Positions 1 to 8,244 of a stretch of DNA of 39,746 bases are shown one piece after another. The stretch is from Gammaproteobacteria bacterium. Its GTDB lineage: Bacteria > Pseudomonadota > Gammaproteobacteria > DSM-16500. The translations under genes and the position numbers were made by a program. Each line of letters opens with the position of its first letter. The first letter of the stretch is position 1. The DNA is taken from the NCBI GenBank assembly GCA_013288815.1, contig JABDBD010000026.1:1-39746 (forward strand). The letters are read 5' to 3'. The notes beneath the pieces are model-generated. The model was not told the origin of the DNA. It ran no database searches and saw nothing but the letters and a program-made list of their open reading frames with translations.

Positions 1-1794
1 AGCGCTGCTGTGGGACAATTTCTTTTTTTAGGATTTGCCTTTTTATGTTTAATCATCTGCTTTATCAACAATGATTTAACAGTTATTTTTGTACGCGAAC
101 ATTCTCATCGTTTATTACCATTGATTTATCGGATAGGTGCAGCATGGGGCGGCCATGAAGGCTCTCTTTTATTGTGGTGCTTAGTATTGAGTATTTGGAC
201 GATTTTATTGATTGTTGCTTACTCTCAAAAAAAAGAAAAAATAGAAATCTATCCAAACATCTTAATGATTTTAGGCGTTATCAGCACAGGTTTTATCGCC
301 TTTTTATTATTGACCTCTAATCCTTTTCAACGCGCATTCCCAACCGGTTTGATAGAAGGTGATGACCTAACACCACTGTTGCAAGATCCCGGTTTGATTT
401 TTCATCCACCCATGTTGTATTTTGGATACGTAGGATTTGCTATTGGATTTGCTTTCGCCATTGCGGCACTGATTGCAGGTAAATTAAATAAAGAATGGAT
501 TAGTGCCTGCAGACCTTGGATCATCATGCCCTGGGCATTTTTAAGCTGCGGAATCGTGTTAGGAAGTTGGTGGGCTTATCGTGAATTGGGCTGGGGTGGC
601 TGGTGGTTTTGGGACCCAGTGGAGAATGCTTCGCTATTGCCGTGGTTATCAGCGACTGCTCTTATTCATACACTCGCAGTGGGAGAAAAACGAGAAGTAT
701 TTAAAGGCTGGATAATCTTACTCGCGATTTTAACATTCGCACTGAGTTTATTAGGCACTTTCTTAGTACGCTCTGGCGTCCTTGTTTCTGTACATGCATT
801 TGCAAGCGACCCTACACGTGGTATTTTTTTACTGTGCTACCTCACGTTTTTAATTGGCGGCGCTTTTTTATATTATGCGTTACGTATAAAACATTTTTAT
901 CAAGCTCCTCAGTTTGCCTTGTTTTCTCGAGAAACAACATTATTAATTAACAGTGTTATCCTGGTCACTGCGGTAGCGACAATTAGTTTAGGGACCATTT
1001 ATCCTATTTTATTAGACGCACTCGACTATGAAAAAATTTCGGTAGGCGAACCTTATTTCAACACCGTATTTTTACCAATTATGCTGCCTTTACTTTTTTT
1101 AATGGGAGTGGCACCGCATATCAAGTGGTCTCAGCAAGCATTCAAACCCTTGTGGATCAAGTTGCGCATCTCTCTCACTCTTAGTTTTTTTATCGGTGTA
1201 CTTTTACCAATTTTTTTTGGATTTCCATTTAAAATACTGACGTCACTGGGAATTGCGGCGAGCTCTTGGATAATATTAGGAACTCTTCAATACGTTTACG
1301 ACTTAAAAAATAAAATTCAGTTACGTCATTGGAGCATGATCATCGCACATTTAGGCATTGCCATTTTTGCTTTCGGCATTACGATTAATAAATCCTACAG
1401 CGAAGAACGCCAAGTCAAGATTGCTTTGGGAGAATCTGTTTACCTAGCCGGTTATCAATTTACCTTTAAAAAAATCGAAGACATGAACGAAGCAAATTAT
1501 CAAAGCATTAATGCAGTGTTTGAAATTCAAAAAAATAAAGAAAATCCTCTCTTTTTATCTGCAGAACAACGCATCTATAAAAGTCATGAACAAACGCTTA
1601 GCAGACCTGGAATTTCTGCTAACCCATGGCGAGATTTATATTTAGCATTAGGTTCTCCATTAGATAATGGAGCTTGGTCAGTCCGCATTTATTATAAACC
1701 TTGTGTCCGTTGGATTTGGTTTGGTGGCCTCATGTTGCTTGCTGGCGGTTTATTATCGCTATTGGATTATTGGTTAAAAAGGAATTCACGATGA
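1..1794 (+). CDS. ccmF: Cytochrome c maturation protein CcmF (5' end cut by window)
   Basis: CcmF is the large membrane subunit of the System I heme lyase that attaches heme to apocytochrome c on the periplasmic side. The frame is open from base 1 and the usual N-terminus (roughly 50 residues compared with E. coli CcmF) lies outside the window, so the GTG at 10 is not the start. The protein is almost wholly hydrophobic with many membrane spans. The WWD signature GWGGWWFWDPVENASL near residue 195-210 of the visible part is diagnostic, and AAWGGHEGSLLLW earlier is also typical of the family. The stop overlaps the next start (ATGA at 1791). It is the first visible gene of a ccmF-G-H-I operon. 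Family assignment is secure; only the start is unknown. Confidence 0.97.
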   Translation, partial: SAAVGQFLFLGFAFLCLIICFINNDLTVIFVREHSHRLLPLIYRIGAAWGGHEGSLLLWCLVLSIWTILLIVAYSQKKEKIEIYPNILMILGVISTGFIAFLLLTSNPFQRAFPTGLIEGDDLTPLLQDPGLIFHPPMLYFGYVGFAIGFAFAIAALIAGKLNKEWISACRPWIIMPWAFLSCGIVLGSWWAYRELGWGGWWFWDPVENASLLPWLSATALIHTLAVGEKREVFKGWIILLAILTFALSLLGTFLVRSGVLVSVHAFASDPTRGIFLLCYLTFLIGGAFLYYALRIKHFYQAPQFALFSRETTLLINSVILVTAVATISLGTIYPILLDALDYEKISVGEPYFNTVFLPIMLPLLFLMGVAPHIKWSQQAFKPLWIKLRISLTLSFFIGVLLPIFFGFPFKILTSLGIAASSWIILGTLQYVYDLKNKIQLRHWSMIIAHLGIAIFAFGITINKSYSEERQVKIALGESVYLAGYQFTFKKIEDMNEANYQSINAVFEIQKNKENPLFLSAEQRIYKSHEQTLSRPGISANPWRDLYLALGSPLDNGAWSVRIYYKPCVRWIWFGGLMLLAGGLLSLLDYWLKRNSR

Positions 1795-2324
1795 AGCTTA
1801 GGTTTATTATTCCTTTTATCATTTTTCTAACTTGCAGTGCTGTTTTATGGAAAGGATTATCTTTACATCCAGCTCGCATTCCTTCACCTTTGATTGGAAA
1901 AGCTGCGCCAAATTTTCAATTACCCACTCTATTTAATCCTCAACAAATTACGCTAGACAGTGATTTAAAAAATCATATTACGTTATTAAATGTCTGGGCA
2001 AGTTGGTGCGCCACCTGCGCTGAAGAACATGAACTATTATTAAAAATAGCTAAAAATAAATCTTTTGTATTATATGGTTTAAATTATAAAGATGATCCTG
2101 ACACAGCAAAGAAATGGTTACTTGACAAAGGCAATCCTTATCAATTAATTGCACTCGACAGAGAAGGTCAAGCAGCTATTGACTGGGGTGTTTATGGAAC
2201 ACCTGAAACATTTGTCATCGACAAACATGGCATGATACGCTACAAACAAATTGGCCCGATTACTGCAGATGATTGGCAAAACACATTTTTGCCTTTACTT
2301 GCAAAACTACAAGGTGAGCCATGA
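1791..2324 (+). CDS. ccmG: Thiol:disulfide interchange protein CcmG/DsbE
   Basis: This is a membrane-anchored periplasmic thioredoxin that reduces the CXXC heme-binding site of apocytochrome c before heme ligation. The 177-residue product has an N-terminal signal anchor (MKLRFIIPFIIFLTCSAVLW), then a thioredoxin-like fold with active site WASWCATCAEEH and the cis-proline loop YGTPETFVID. The ATG at 1791 is chosen because it overlaps the ccmF stop (ATGA) and places the anchor at the N-terminus; a longer reading from 1701 would lie inside ccmF. The stop overlaps the ccmH start by four bases, so translational coupling is likely. Confidence 0.95.
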   Translation: MKLRFIIPFIIFLTCSAVLWKGLSLHPARIPSPLIGKAAPNFQLPTLFNPQQITLDSDLKNHITLLNVWASWCATCAEEHELLLKIAKNKSFVLYGLNYKDDPDTAKKWLLDKGNPYQLIALDREGQAAIDWGVYGTPETFVIDKHGMIRYKQIGPITADDWQNTFLPLLAKLQGEP

Positions 2325-2722
2325 AAAAACTATTGAGTATCATCTTAATTATCTTTTGCATATTCAGTTCGTATCAAATTTCTTATGCTGCGCAAGACAT
2401 CTATCAATTCACATCGATACAAAATCAAAATCGATTTCAGACATTAACAACCCAATTACGCTGCTTAGTTTGTCAAAACCAAAACTTAGCTGAATCAAAC
2501 TCTGGATTAGCAAATGATTTACGCCTACAAATTTATCAACAAATACAGCAAGGCAAATCAGATCCTGACATTATCAATTATTTGGTTAATCGTTATGGCG
2601 ATTTTATTTTATATCAACCACCTTTTAAGGCACACACGATAGCATTATGGTTAACACCTTTTATCCTATTGCTATTTGGATTAAGTTATTTAATTTATTA
2701 TGTCAGAAAGGAACATACATAA
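2321..2722 (+). CDS. ccmH: Cytochrome c maturation protein CcmH
   Basis: CcmH is a membrane-anchored thiol oxidoreductase that works with CcmG and CcmF in presenting reduced apocytochrome c to the heme lyase. The 133-residue product has a cleavable signal peptide (MKKLLSIILIIFCIFSSYQISYA), the family motif LRCLVCQNQNLAESNS at about residues 47-62, the conserved stretch VNRYGDFILYQPPF, and a C-terminal membrane anchor. The length fits the short one-domain CcmH; the TPR part encoded in E. coli CcmH is a separate gene here, immediately downstream. The start overlaps the ccmG stop and the stop shares one base with the next ATG. Confidence 0.95.
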   Translation: MKKLLSIILIIFCIFSSYQISYAAQDIYQFTSIQNQNRFQTLTTQLRCLVCQNQNLAESNSGLANDLRLQIYQQIQQGKSDPDIINYLVNRYGDFILYQPPFKAHTIALWLTPFILLLFGLSYLIYYVRKEHT

Positions 2723-3162
2723 TGTATCTTCTCTATTTTTTATTTTCAGTCATGATAATCGGCGCTGTAGGAATAATCGCTATTCCATTTATCAACTCTC
2801 AAAAAACCATTTCAGCTAATCTTTGCAAGACCGTTTTATGCATGATTAGTTTTATTGCATTGGTTTTTGCAGGCACGGGTGGCACACATCAGTTATCGGA
2901 ATGGTTAAATGGACCAAAGCAACATTATCAATTATTGACAGAAGTGCAAGCGTTAGGAGGAATTGATGGGATGATTTCTCGATTATCACAAAAAACAAAA
3001 GCTCACCCTAATGACGCTCAAGCTTGGTTTATATTAGGAAAATTATATTTAGTTAAGCAAGACTCTGCTCTTGCGTTTGATGCATTTCAAAAAGCAAAAA
3101 ATCTTGATCCGGCTAATCCAGAAATTGATAAATATTATCGCGCCGCAAAAGAATCAAGTTGA
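2722..3162 (+). CDS. ccmI: Short CcmI-like TPR protein of cytochrome c maturation
   Basis: CcmI holds apocytochrome c for the heme lyase through TPR repeats. The 146-residue product has two hydrophobic segments at the N-terminus (about residues 1-28 and 35-55), a linker, and a TPR-like region at about 95-140 ([35 protein letters not shown]). It is much shorter than typical CcmI (about 300-400 residues), so only a minimal TPR part is present. The ATG at 2722 is one base inside the ccmH stop (TAATG), which decides the start. Its last nine bases overlap the convergent erpA gene. Function follows from position and the TPR; the symbol is an inference. Confidence 0.8.
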   Translation: MYLLYFLFSVMIIGAVGIIAIPFINSQKTISANLCKTVLCMISFIALVFAGTGGTHQLSEWLNGPKQHYQLLTEVQALGGIDGMISRLSQKTKAHPNDAQAWFILGKLYLVKQDSALAFDAFQKAKNLDPANPEIDKYYRAAKESS

Positions 3163-3525
3163 AAACGATGATCCACAACCGCAAGTCGTTTTTGCATTTG
3201 GATTACGAATGATAAATTGTGCGCCTTCAATATCTTCTTTGTAATCAATTTCCGAGCCTGCTAAGTATTGAAAACTCATAGGATCTACTAGTAGCTGTAC
3301 AGCATGACCGCCCTGCCCAGCGCCCCCTTCTTCATCCTCAACAGTACGCTGAACAATAGTATCATCTTCATTAACAGCTTCATCAAAGGTAAACCCGTAT
3401 TGAAAGCCAGAACAACCCCCTCCAGTCACATATACCCGTAACTTCAAATTGAAATTGCCTTCTTCTTTGATTAGCTCCCAGACTTTTGCTGCTGCATTTA
3501 CTGTAAAAATCAATGGATCGTTCAT
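3154..3525 (-). CDS. erpA: Iron-sulfur cluster insertion protein ErpA
   Basis: ErpA is an A-type carrier that delivers iron-sulfur clusters to apoproteins such as those of isoprenoid synthesis and respiration. The product has 123 residues. It shows all three conserved cluster cysteines: the first in [18 protein letters not shown] and the pair in the C-terminal CGCGSSFST. The ATG at 3525 has AGGTGATG just upstream and begins [19 protein letters not shown] as in the family; the in-frame extension up to 3591 is not conserved. It is about nine residues longer than E. coli ErpA because of an acidic/glycine-rich insert ([13 protein letters not shown]) before the LLVDPMS segment. The gene converges on ccmI with a nine-base overlap. 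Confidence 0.94.
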   Translation of the reverse strand: MNDPLIFTVNAAAKVWELIKEEGNFNLKLRVYVTGGGCSGFQYGFTFDEAVNEDDTIVQRTVEDEEGGAGQGGHAVQLLVDPMSFQYLAGSEIDYKEDIEGAQFIIRNPNAKTTCGCGSSFST

Positions 3526-3602
3526 TTCATCACCTTTTATAGAAGTTGATATTATACCTATTTTTTGTAAATTATGGAAAATATCGTACAATAAAACGAT
3601 AT

Positions 3603-3772
3603 GGCGTTGTTGCGTAAATCATTTTTTCACCTCTCCCCTTGTGGGAGAGGTCGACGAGCGCGCTTTTCGCTCGGCGGGTGAGGGGTGAACAAAAAACATA
3701 TTTCATAAAAATGTGTTTGTATACCCCTCACCCGTCGCTTCGCGCCGACCTCTCCCACAAGGGGAGAGGTAA
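3603..3772. repeat. Palindromic hairpin element, family B copy 1
   Basis: This fills most of the 315-base gap between erpA and hemJ. Two arms (about 3629-3686 and 3723-3770) are inverted copies: the left reads CCTCTCCCCTTGTGGGAGAGG followed by a GC-rich stretch and GGGTGAGGGGT, and the right is its near reverse complement. Each arm also starts with its own small hairpin. The left flank, GGCGTTGTTGCGTAAATCA at 3603, matches the edge of the second copy (9698-9857). No transposase is encoded. Short open frames here are by-products of the repeat. Confidence 0.8.
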
Positions 3773-3840
3773 AAATAGACATTACAAATTTGCGGCTATC
3801 CCTCATCCCTCAGGGGCTAATGATAAACAGAGTGATTTAA

Positions 3841-4272
3841 ATGCTATGGATTAAAGCCTTACACATCATCTTCATGGTCACATGGTTTAGTGGTTTATTT
3901 TATCTGCCACGTCTATTTGTCTACCATGCCATGAGCACAGACAACATTAGTCAAGAACGATTTAAAATCATGGAGCGTAAATTATATTTTGGTATTATGA
4001 CGCCAGGCGCCATACTAACCATTATCTTTGGAATTTGGTTAATGAGCAGCGGGTTCTCTGCTTATCTTCATCTGATATGGATGCAAGTGAAGATTGCATT
4101 TGTTATGCTGACACTGCTTTATCATATTTATTTAGGTAAACTGCTTTATCATTTTAAGCACAACGCCAATTCACATGGACATGTTTTTTATCGCTGGCTA
4201 AATGAAGTACCCGTTCTATTTTTAGTAGTTATTATTATTATGGTGATAGTGAAACCTTGGGGAATATTATGA
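3841..4272 (+). CDS. hemJ: Protoporphyrinogen IX oxidase HemJ (CopD/UPF0093 family)
   Basis: HemJ is an inner-membrane enzyme that oxidises protoporphyrinogen IX to protoporphyrin IX, the penultimate step of heme synthesis, in bacteria lacking HemG/HemY. The 143-residue product has four hydrophobic segments and the typical N-terminus MLWIKALHIIFMVTWFSGLF with the conserved early histidine, followed by YLPRLFVYH. The size is normal for the family. The stop overlaps the rhodanese start (ATGA at 4269), so the two genes are cotranscribed. No good Shine-Dalgarno sequence is seen before the ATG at 3841. hemL is also in this window but on the other strand. Confidence 0.92.
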   Translation: MLWIKALHIIFMVTWFSGLFYLPRLFVYHAMSTDNISQERFKIMERKLYFGIMTPGAILTIIFGIWLMSSGFSAYLHLIWMQVKIAFVMLTLLYHIYLGKLLYHFKHNANSHGHVFYRWLNEVPVLFLVVIIIMVIVKPWGIL

Positions 4273-4589
4273 CAATACACGAAACTTCAGTACAAGAACT
4301 ACAAGCTTTAAAAGAAAGCGGTGCCGATTTTTTTCTGTTGGATGTCCGTGATCAATGGGAATTTGATGAGTGCAACATTGATGGTCACCTTATCCCATTT
4401 AAAGAATTACCTCAACGCTTGCATGAACTGAATCCCGCTCAACAAATTATTGTTCATTGTCAAATGGGTGGAAGAAGCAGTCGCGCTGTGGCTTTTTTAC
4501 AAGAACAAGGATTTAAGCATGTTAGTAACTTACGCGGCGGTATTAAAGCGTGGGTTAATGAAATTGATCCTTCGTTAGGGAAAGAATAG
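4269..4589 (+). CDS. Single-domain rhodanese-like sulfurtransferase
   Basis: The 106-residue product is a single rhodanese domain of the GlpE/PspE/YibN-like size. It shows the N-terminal substrate motif LLDVRDQWEFDECNIDGHL and the catalytic loop HCQMGGRSS with the active-site cysteine, then the C-terminal LRGGIKAWV. Such proteins move sulfane sulfur to acceptors; the specific acceptor cannot be told. The ATG at 4269 is chosen because it overlaps the hemJ stop; an earlier in-frame ATG at 4257 would add four residues inside hemJ. No signal peptide is seen, so it is likely cytoplasmic. Confidence 0.9.
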   Translation: MTIHETSVQELQALKESGADFFLLDVRDQWEFDECNIDGHLIPFKELPQRLHELNPAQQIIVHCQMGGRSSRAVAFLQEQGFKHVSNLRGGIKAWVNEIDPSLGKE

Positions 4590-4606
4590 AATCTGCTGAC
4601 AAGTTC

Positions 4607-4861
4607 TTAGGATTGACTGGGTCGCTGAGCCGCAGGAACTTCATCTGTGACTAAAGCCAGTTGTTGTAAGTCTTGAGCAACGTACATCTCCAGATAGCCT
4701 CTCACCTCTCCTGAGCTGCTTCCATTTAAATACGTCGACAGATTTGAATGAGTTTGAGCTTGAGTTTGTTTTTCATCAGCACGCTGCTTCTCCTCCTTTA
4801 CGACTTCAGGATCGGCGTTACCTTGAAGCATTTTTTGTATGGTTATGTTGCTGTGCCTCAT
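4607..4861 (-). CDS. Small hydrophilic protein of unknown function (84 aa)
   Basis: I do not recognise this protein. It begins MRHSNITIQKMLQGNADPE, is rich in Gln, Glu, Lys and Ser, has no membrane segment or signal peptide, and ends in AAQRPSQS. A Shine-Dalgarno AGGTTG lies just upstream of the ATG, and a TATAAT (minus strand, 4905-4900) about 39 bases upstream could be its -10 box. These support a real gene. It lies head to tail with two larger unknown genes on the same strand (474 and 569 residues), which suggests an accessory block. Confidence 0.6.
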   Translation of the reverse strand: MRHSNITIQKMLQGNADPEVVKEEKQRADEKQTQAQTHSNLSTYLNGSSSGEVRGYLEMYVAQDLQQLALVTDEVPAAQRPSQS

Positions 4862-4976
4862 ATCAACCTTCTATCAACACAACATGTCTCTACACGTTAA
4901 TTATAGCAACTAAATAGAAACAAACGCCGTACGTGCATGATTCGGCTGTTAGGGTAAAATTATAACTTATTGATTA

Positions 4977-6401
4977 TTAACCACGCTCTAAGCGTGCCCG
5001 AATTTTTTTATCGGACAGCAAGAGTTTTAGGCCAGGCTGAAATCGGGTTGCCAATGCAAATAAAGCTTTTGACAGATTGCAGCGTGACACCTCATCTAAC
5101 TGCGAGATGTATTGATCTATTAGAATCAGATAGTTAGCATGATTCTTCCATATATCATTTTCCAATGAAGCAGCAAAAATCCGCTCTCTATCGATATTTC
5201 TCTTTTCATTTTGTGGATTGGGTTTTACATTTTTTGTATTAATAAAAAGATCTAGTAAGTGAATATAATCAATATCATCAGATGCATGATGTGCATGCCT
5301 ATTAGCATCGAACGCCTTAATAAACTGTATATAATCATTTTCACTAATATGTGCAGCATGAATTGATAAATACTCTAATTTTTGTAATTCAGGCGTAAAC
5401 GGTAAATTTAATTCGGTAAACATTCTAAGATCTTGGCAATGCAATCCTAAAAAAACTTCCTTCTGCACATCTGTATTCAAGTTTGCAAATACAAAAAAAT
5501 CTTCCAAGGGTTTTTTTATATCATCAGGCATTGTGTGAAGAGAATCTAATAAAACATTGCTATTTAATACATGGTCAAATGAAAAACGTGTCGTATCGCC
5601 CTGACTCATTGTTTTTCCAGCAAGTAAAAGACGTTGCATATATGGGCCGTCACCCATTTTCAAAGGAAAAGAATAATCCTTTTGAAAATTTTCTTGAATA
5701 TCCCGCACAGCTATTTCAATGTATTGTCGCAATGTTTTTGTGACAACTTTTTTATTCTCATTAACTCCAATGACTAGCCAAGTTGCATAGACAATTAATT
5801 CTCTACTCAAAAAATCAATAGCATCTTTAAAATTTTCGATAGCATCATCCATACCATGATATTTATTTTTAAATTCATCGACGCGCTTTTTTAATAATTT
5901 AGCAAACATATTTGCACTATGTATTTCATTTTTTGGCGGCCCCAGCTTTTGTTCCACATCATGCCAACTCGCAGCTGCCTTAGTGAGAGCAACAAAAATA
6001 GCATTTGCAACAGTGTCTTTGGGGAAAACATTTTTTAATTTTTGAGCCAGTACCTGCTGGACATCATAAGCTAATTCTACAGAGTGTTCTGCTGTATGAT
6101 ATTGATGATATGGCTTTCGATGAGTGATAACTTCGTAAACCCCATCTACACGCACATCATCTAATAACTCCAAAAAAGAGTGATAAGGAATAGGATTATT
6201 TTCCATAGCTTGCGTAAAACTATCCATCCTATACTCGAACCGTAAGCTTTTTTGGATTAGTCGATCATTTATAGCTTCAGCAATATGTTCTGCAATAATG
6301 TGGGAAGGAATGATAGTTCCATATTTTTTGAACCCTAGAAATAAACCATCAGGCGATCTTTTCTCAGTAGTGAAATAAGGGTCCTGAGCTGATAGCGGCA
6401 T
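4977..6401 (-). CDS. Putative HD/PDEase-like phosphohydrolase domain protein (474 aa)
   Basis: I recognise no full-length family. Residues about 95-165 carry a pattern of the HD superfamily: RKPYHQYHTAEH (His99, His102, His106), then ASWHDVEQ (His147-Asp148) and NEIHSA at 158-163. The order and spacing resemble both cyclic-nucleotide phosphodiesterases (YHNxxH...HD) and COG4339-type metal-dependent phosphohydrolases. The C-terminal 300 residues are alpha-helix-like without a known motif. There is no signal peptide or membrane segment, so it is a cytoplasmic or translocated protein. The ATG at 6401 has AGAAGTG close upstream, and a TATAAT-rich stretch lies 40 bases further up. Substrate unknown; the HD call is from motif reading only. 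Confidence 0.65.
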   Translation of the reverse strand: MPLSAQDPYFTTEKRSPDGLFLGFKKYGTIIPSHIIAEHIAEAINDRLIQKSLRFEYRMDSFTQAMENNPIPYHSFLELLDDVRVDGVYEVITHRKPYHQYHTAEHSVELAYDVQQVLAQKLKNVFPKDTVANAIFVALTKAAASWHDVEQKLGPPKNEIHSANMFAKLLKKRVDEFKNKYHGMDDAIENFKDAIDFLSRELIVYATWLVIGVNENKKVVTKTLRQYIEIAVRDIQENFQKDYSFPLKMGDGPYMQRLLLAGKTMSQGDTTRFSFDHVLNSNVLLDSLHTMPDDIKKPLEDFFVFANLNTDVQKEVFLGLHCQDLRMFTELNLPFTPELQKLEYLSIHAAHISENDYIQFIKAFDANRHAHHASDDIDYIHLLDLFINTKNVKPNPQNEKRNIDRERIFAASLENDIWKNHANYLILIDQYISQLDEVSRCNLSKALFALATRFQPGLKLLLSDKKIRARLERG

Positions 6402-6466
6402 AGCACTTCTCTTCGGTTAAATTCTTCCTAATCCTATGATTATAATATAGGTATCAAAAAGAAACA

Positions 6467-8176
6467 TTATCTTTTGAGAGTACCGTCCCAACCCAATAGT
6501 GGATCTAATGTTCTTTTTAAAGACTTTGTTGTTGTGGTGAGAGGACGAAAAAAACGATTTAAATGCAATTTACTGATTAATGGTTTACTAGCCTCTTTTC
6601 TAGGAACAAATATCATCGCATGAGAGGATGAGCTAGACGAGCCTAAATCAACCATCTTAAAATGATCATCTTGTATGGGTTCTTGAATCTCTTTTTTTAG
6701 GATAACTTGTGGCTTGCTATCCACTTCAACTTTGGGCTCTACATTTGTCTCAACCTCAGGCTTTGGATGTATCACTGTTGTCACCTCAGGCACAGCAAAA
6801 ATATGTTCTTCTTTTATCTCCGCACCATCTTCACATTTCACGAATAACTCCTGCGAAATTTCCCTAGAACGTACTGATAATCGAATAAGATTTTTGATGA
6901 AATGATTTGTAGTAACCCAACCTCTATCATTTAAAATTTTTAAAAGAATAAAAATATTTTCAGATGCAATAAATTTTGGCGCATAGTCTGCTAACCAGAG
7001 TGGATAGCCTCTAGCCTTCATTATCGTGTCTAATCCATGAATAATTCCATCTTGATGTAAATCGATAAATAAATTCATTGCAGGAGTTTGTACGAATTTT
7101 TCGAATGACTTTAAATTATTGTCAATCAATACTTGCGTCACTCCTTTTACAAGCACAAATTCTGTTATTAACTCGAATTTTTCTCGATAATAACCTCGTT
7201 TATTTTCATTGCTTAAGCGTGGAATGATCCAACTTAATGAGTCTGTTAATGCAGTATCTACCACAACGCGTGAATATTTAAAAAAATGAATACCTTCTTT
7301 TTTTCCAGGTAGCGGTTCAGTTTGTAACAACGCAATCAAAATATAGTACTGAAAGATATAACTGAAAATAGCATCATAAATAAAATCACTTTCGGTGCCA
7401 GTCATGTTTGATGTTACACAATAAAAAAATTGCGTGACACCAAACAATGACAATCCCAAACCAAAACAATAAGCATTATTGGCCTGAATCACTTCGTCAC
7501 GATGGGATGTACACATACCTAATTCACTGTAACGATATTCAACTAAGCATTGGCCATAAGCTAATGTTTTTAAGAAAGAAGCGGGATATTTGCCTACACC
7601 CGGAATAAGACCAATAAGCCCTGCTGTGACTAAATTACCTGTAAAATAAAAAGGGCTAGCCAGGTTTGCTTTGATTTTTTCAATCGTTTGACAATCGCAT
7701 CCTTTTAGTTTTTGATTAGTGTCTAACGAGCCAACTACCGCATTATTCAAACATATGTTATATACCGTGTTATAAGCAAACATCTTTATTGCGATTCGCA
7801 TAAAGAAAATCTTCGCGAGCATATCTAAGCTTTCTTCCACCTGAGGAATCTCGCTGTAGGGAACATAAAATATGACCGGCTTCACCACATTTTCAAATAG
7901 CAATACAGAGCCGGCATAATAAATGATATTTTCAATCAAGGCTTGTCGATAAATTTTTCGGATAGTATTAGAACTGATGATTGCACTACTAATCTTAGTC
8001 AAACGAAATTTCTGCTTAAATCCATCCCAAGCATAGCTGACATTTTCGTATATGGATTGCCTGACAGCAGCGGATTTGAAAGCTAATGTAGCTGCTGCTG
8101 CCACCTGCGTAGCAGAAGTCTTGATAAGATTCCAACCGGAAACAAGATTATTTTGAACTCTCTCCATCCAGGGCAT
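6467..8176 (-). CDS. Multi-pass membrane protein of unknown function (569 aa)
   Basis: Not recognised. Hydrophobic segments lie near residues 85-105, 175-200, 235-255 and 265-285, embedded in a mostly helical protein; IGLIPGVGKYPASFLKTL and LVEYRYSELGM stand out. Residues 455-500 form a Pro/Glu/Lys/Val-rich linker with repeated PKPEV/EPKVEV units, followed by LGSSSSSSHAM and a basic C-terminus. The ATG at 8176 is used, but the ATG three codons in (8167) is possible; neither has a strong Shine-Dalgarno sequence. A CTTAAG-N5-CTTAAG pair lies 51-67 bases upstream, of the same type as in front of the 16093 gene and the 23329 operon. Membrane segments plus such a promoter fit a translocated effector, but this is inference. 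Confidence 0.72.
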   Translation of the reverse strand: MPWMERVQNNLVSGWNLIKTSATQVAAAATLAFKSAAVRQSIYENVSYAWDGFKQKFRLTKISSAIISSNTIRKIYRQALIENIIYYAGSVLLFENVVKPVIFYVPYSEIPQVEESLDMLAKIFFMRIAIKMFAYNTVYNICLNNAVVGSLDTNQKLKGCDCQTIEKIKANLASPFYFTGNLVTAGLIGLIPGVGKYPASFLKTLAYGQCLVEYRYSELGMCTSHRDEVIQANNAYCFGLGLSLFGVTQFFYCVTSNMTGTESDFIYDAIFSYIFQYYILIALLQTEPLPGKKEGIHFFKYSRVVVDTALTDSLSWIIPRLSNENKRGYYREKFELITEFVLVKGVTQVLIDNNLKSFEKFVQTPAMNLFIDLHQDGIIHGLDTIMKARGYPLWLADYAPKFIASENIFILLKILNDRGWVTTNHFIKNLIRLSVRSREISQELFVKCEDGAEIKEEHIFAVPEVTTVIHPKPEVETNVEPKVEVDSKPQVILKKEIQEPIQDDHFKMVDLGSSSSSSHAMIFVPRKEASKPLISKLHLNRFFRPLTTTTKSLKRTLDPLLGWDGTLKR

Positions 8177-8226
8177 GGGTTAGTTTCCGATTTTTCATCA
8201 GTAAATACAAAACTAACACATGAAAA

Positions 8227-8243
8227 CTTAAGAAAATCTTAAG
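8227..8243 (-). promoter_or_regulatory. PmrA-type repeat CTTAAG-N5-CTTAAG
   Basis: Two perfect CTTAAG hexamers are 11 bp apart (8227-8232 and 8238-8243), between the hemL stop and the 569-aa membrane protein start at 8176. OmpR-family regulators bind such 11-bp tandem half-sites; PmrA of Legionella and Coxiella recognises CTTAAT/CTTAA repeats of this spacing. Since hemL ends here, the likely target is the minus-strand gene at 8176. No good -10 box sits at the 10-bp distance seen at the two other strong sites in the window. Confidence 0.55.
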
Positions 8244-8244
8244 A

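Noticed and set aside
3639-3854. Open frames in the hairpin element before hemJ
   Set aside because: They cover the inverted repeat only and have no ribosome-binding site or protein-like composition.
7212-7239. CTTAAG ... CTTAAT pair inside the 569-aa gene
   Set aside because: The spacing is 21 bp, off the 11/22 period, and it is within coding sequence.
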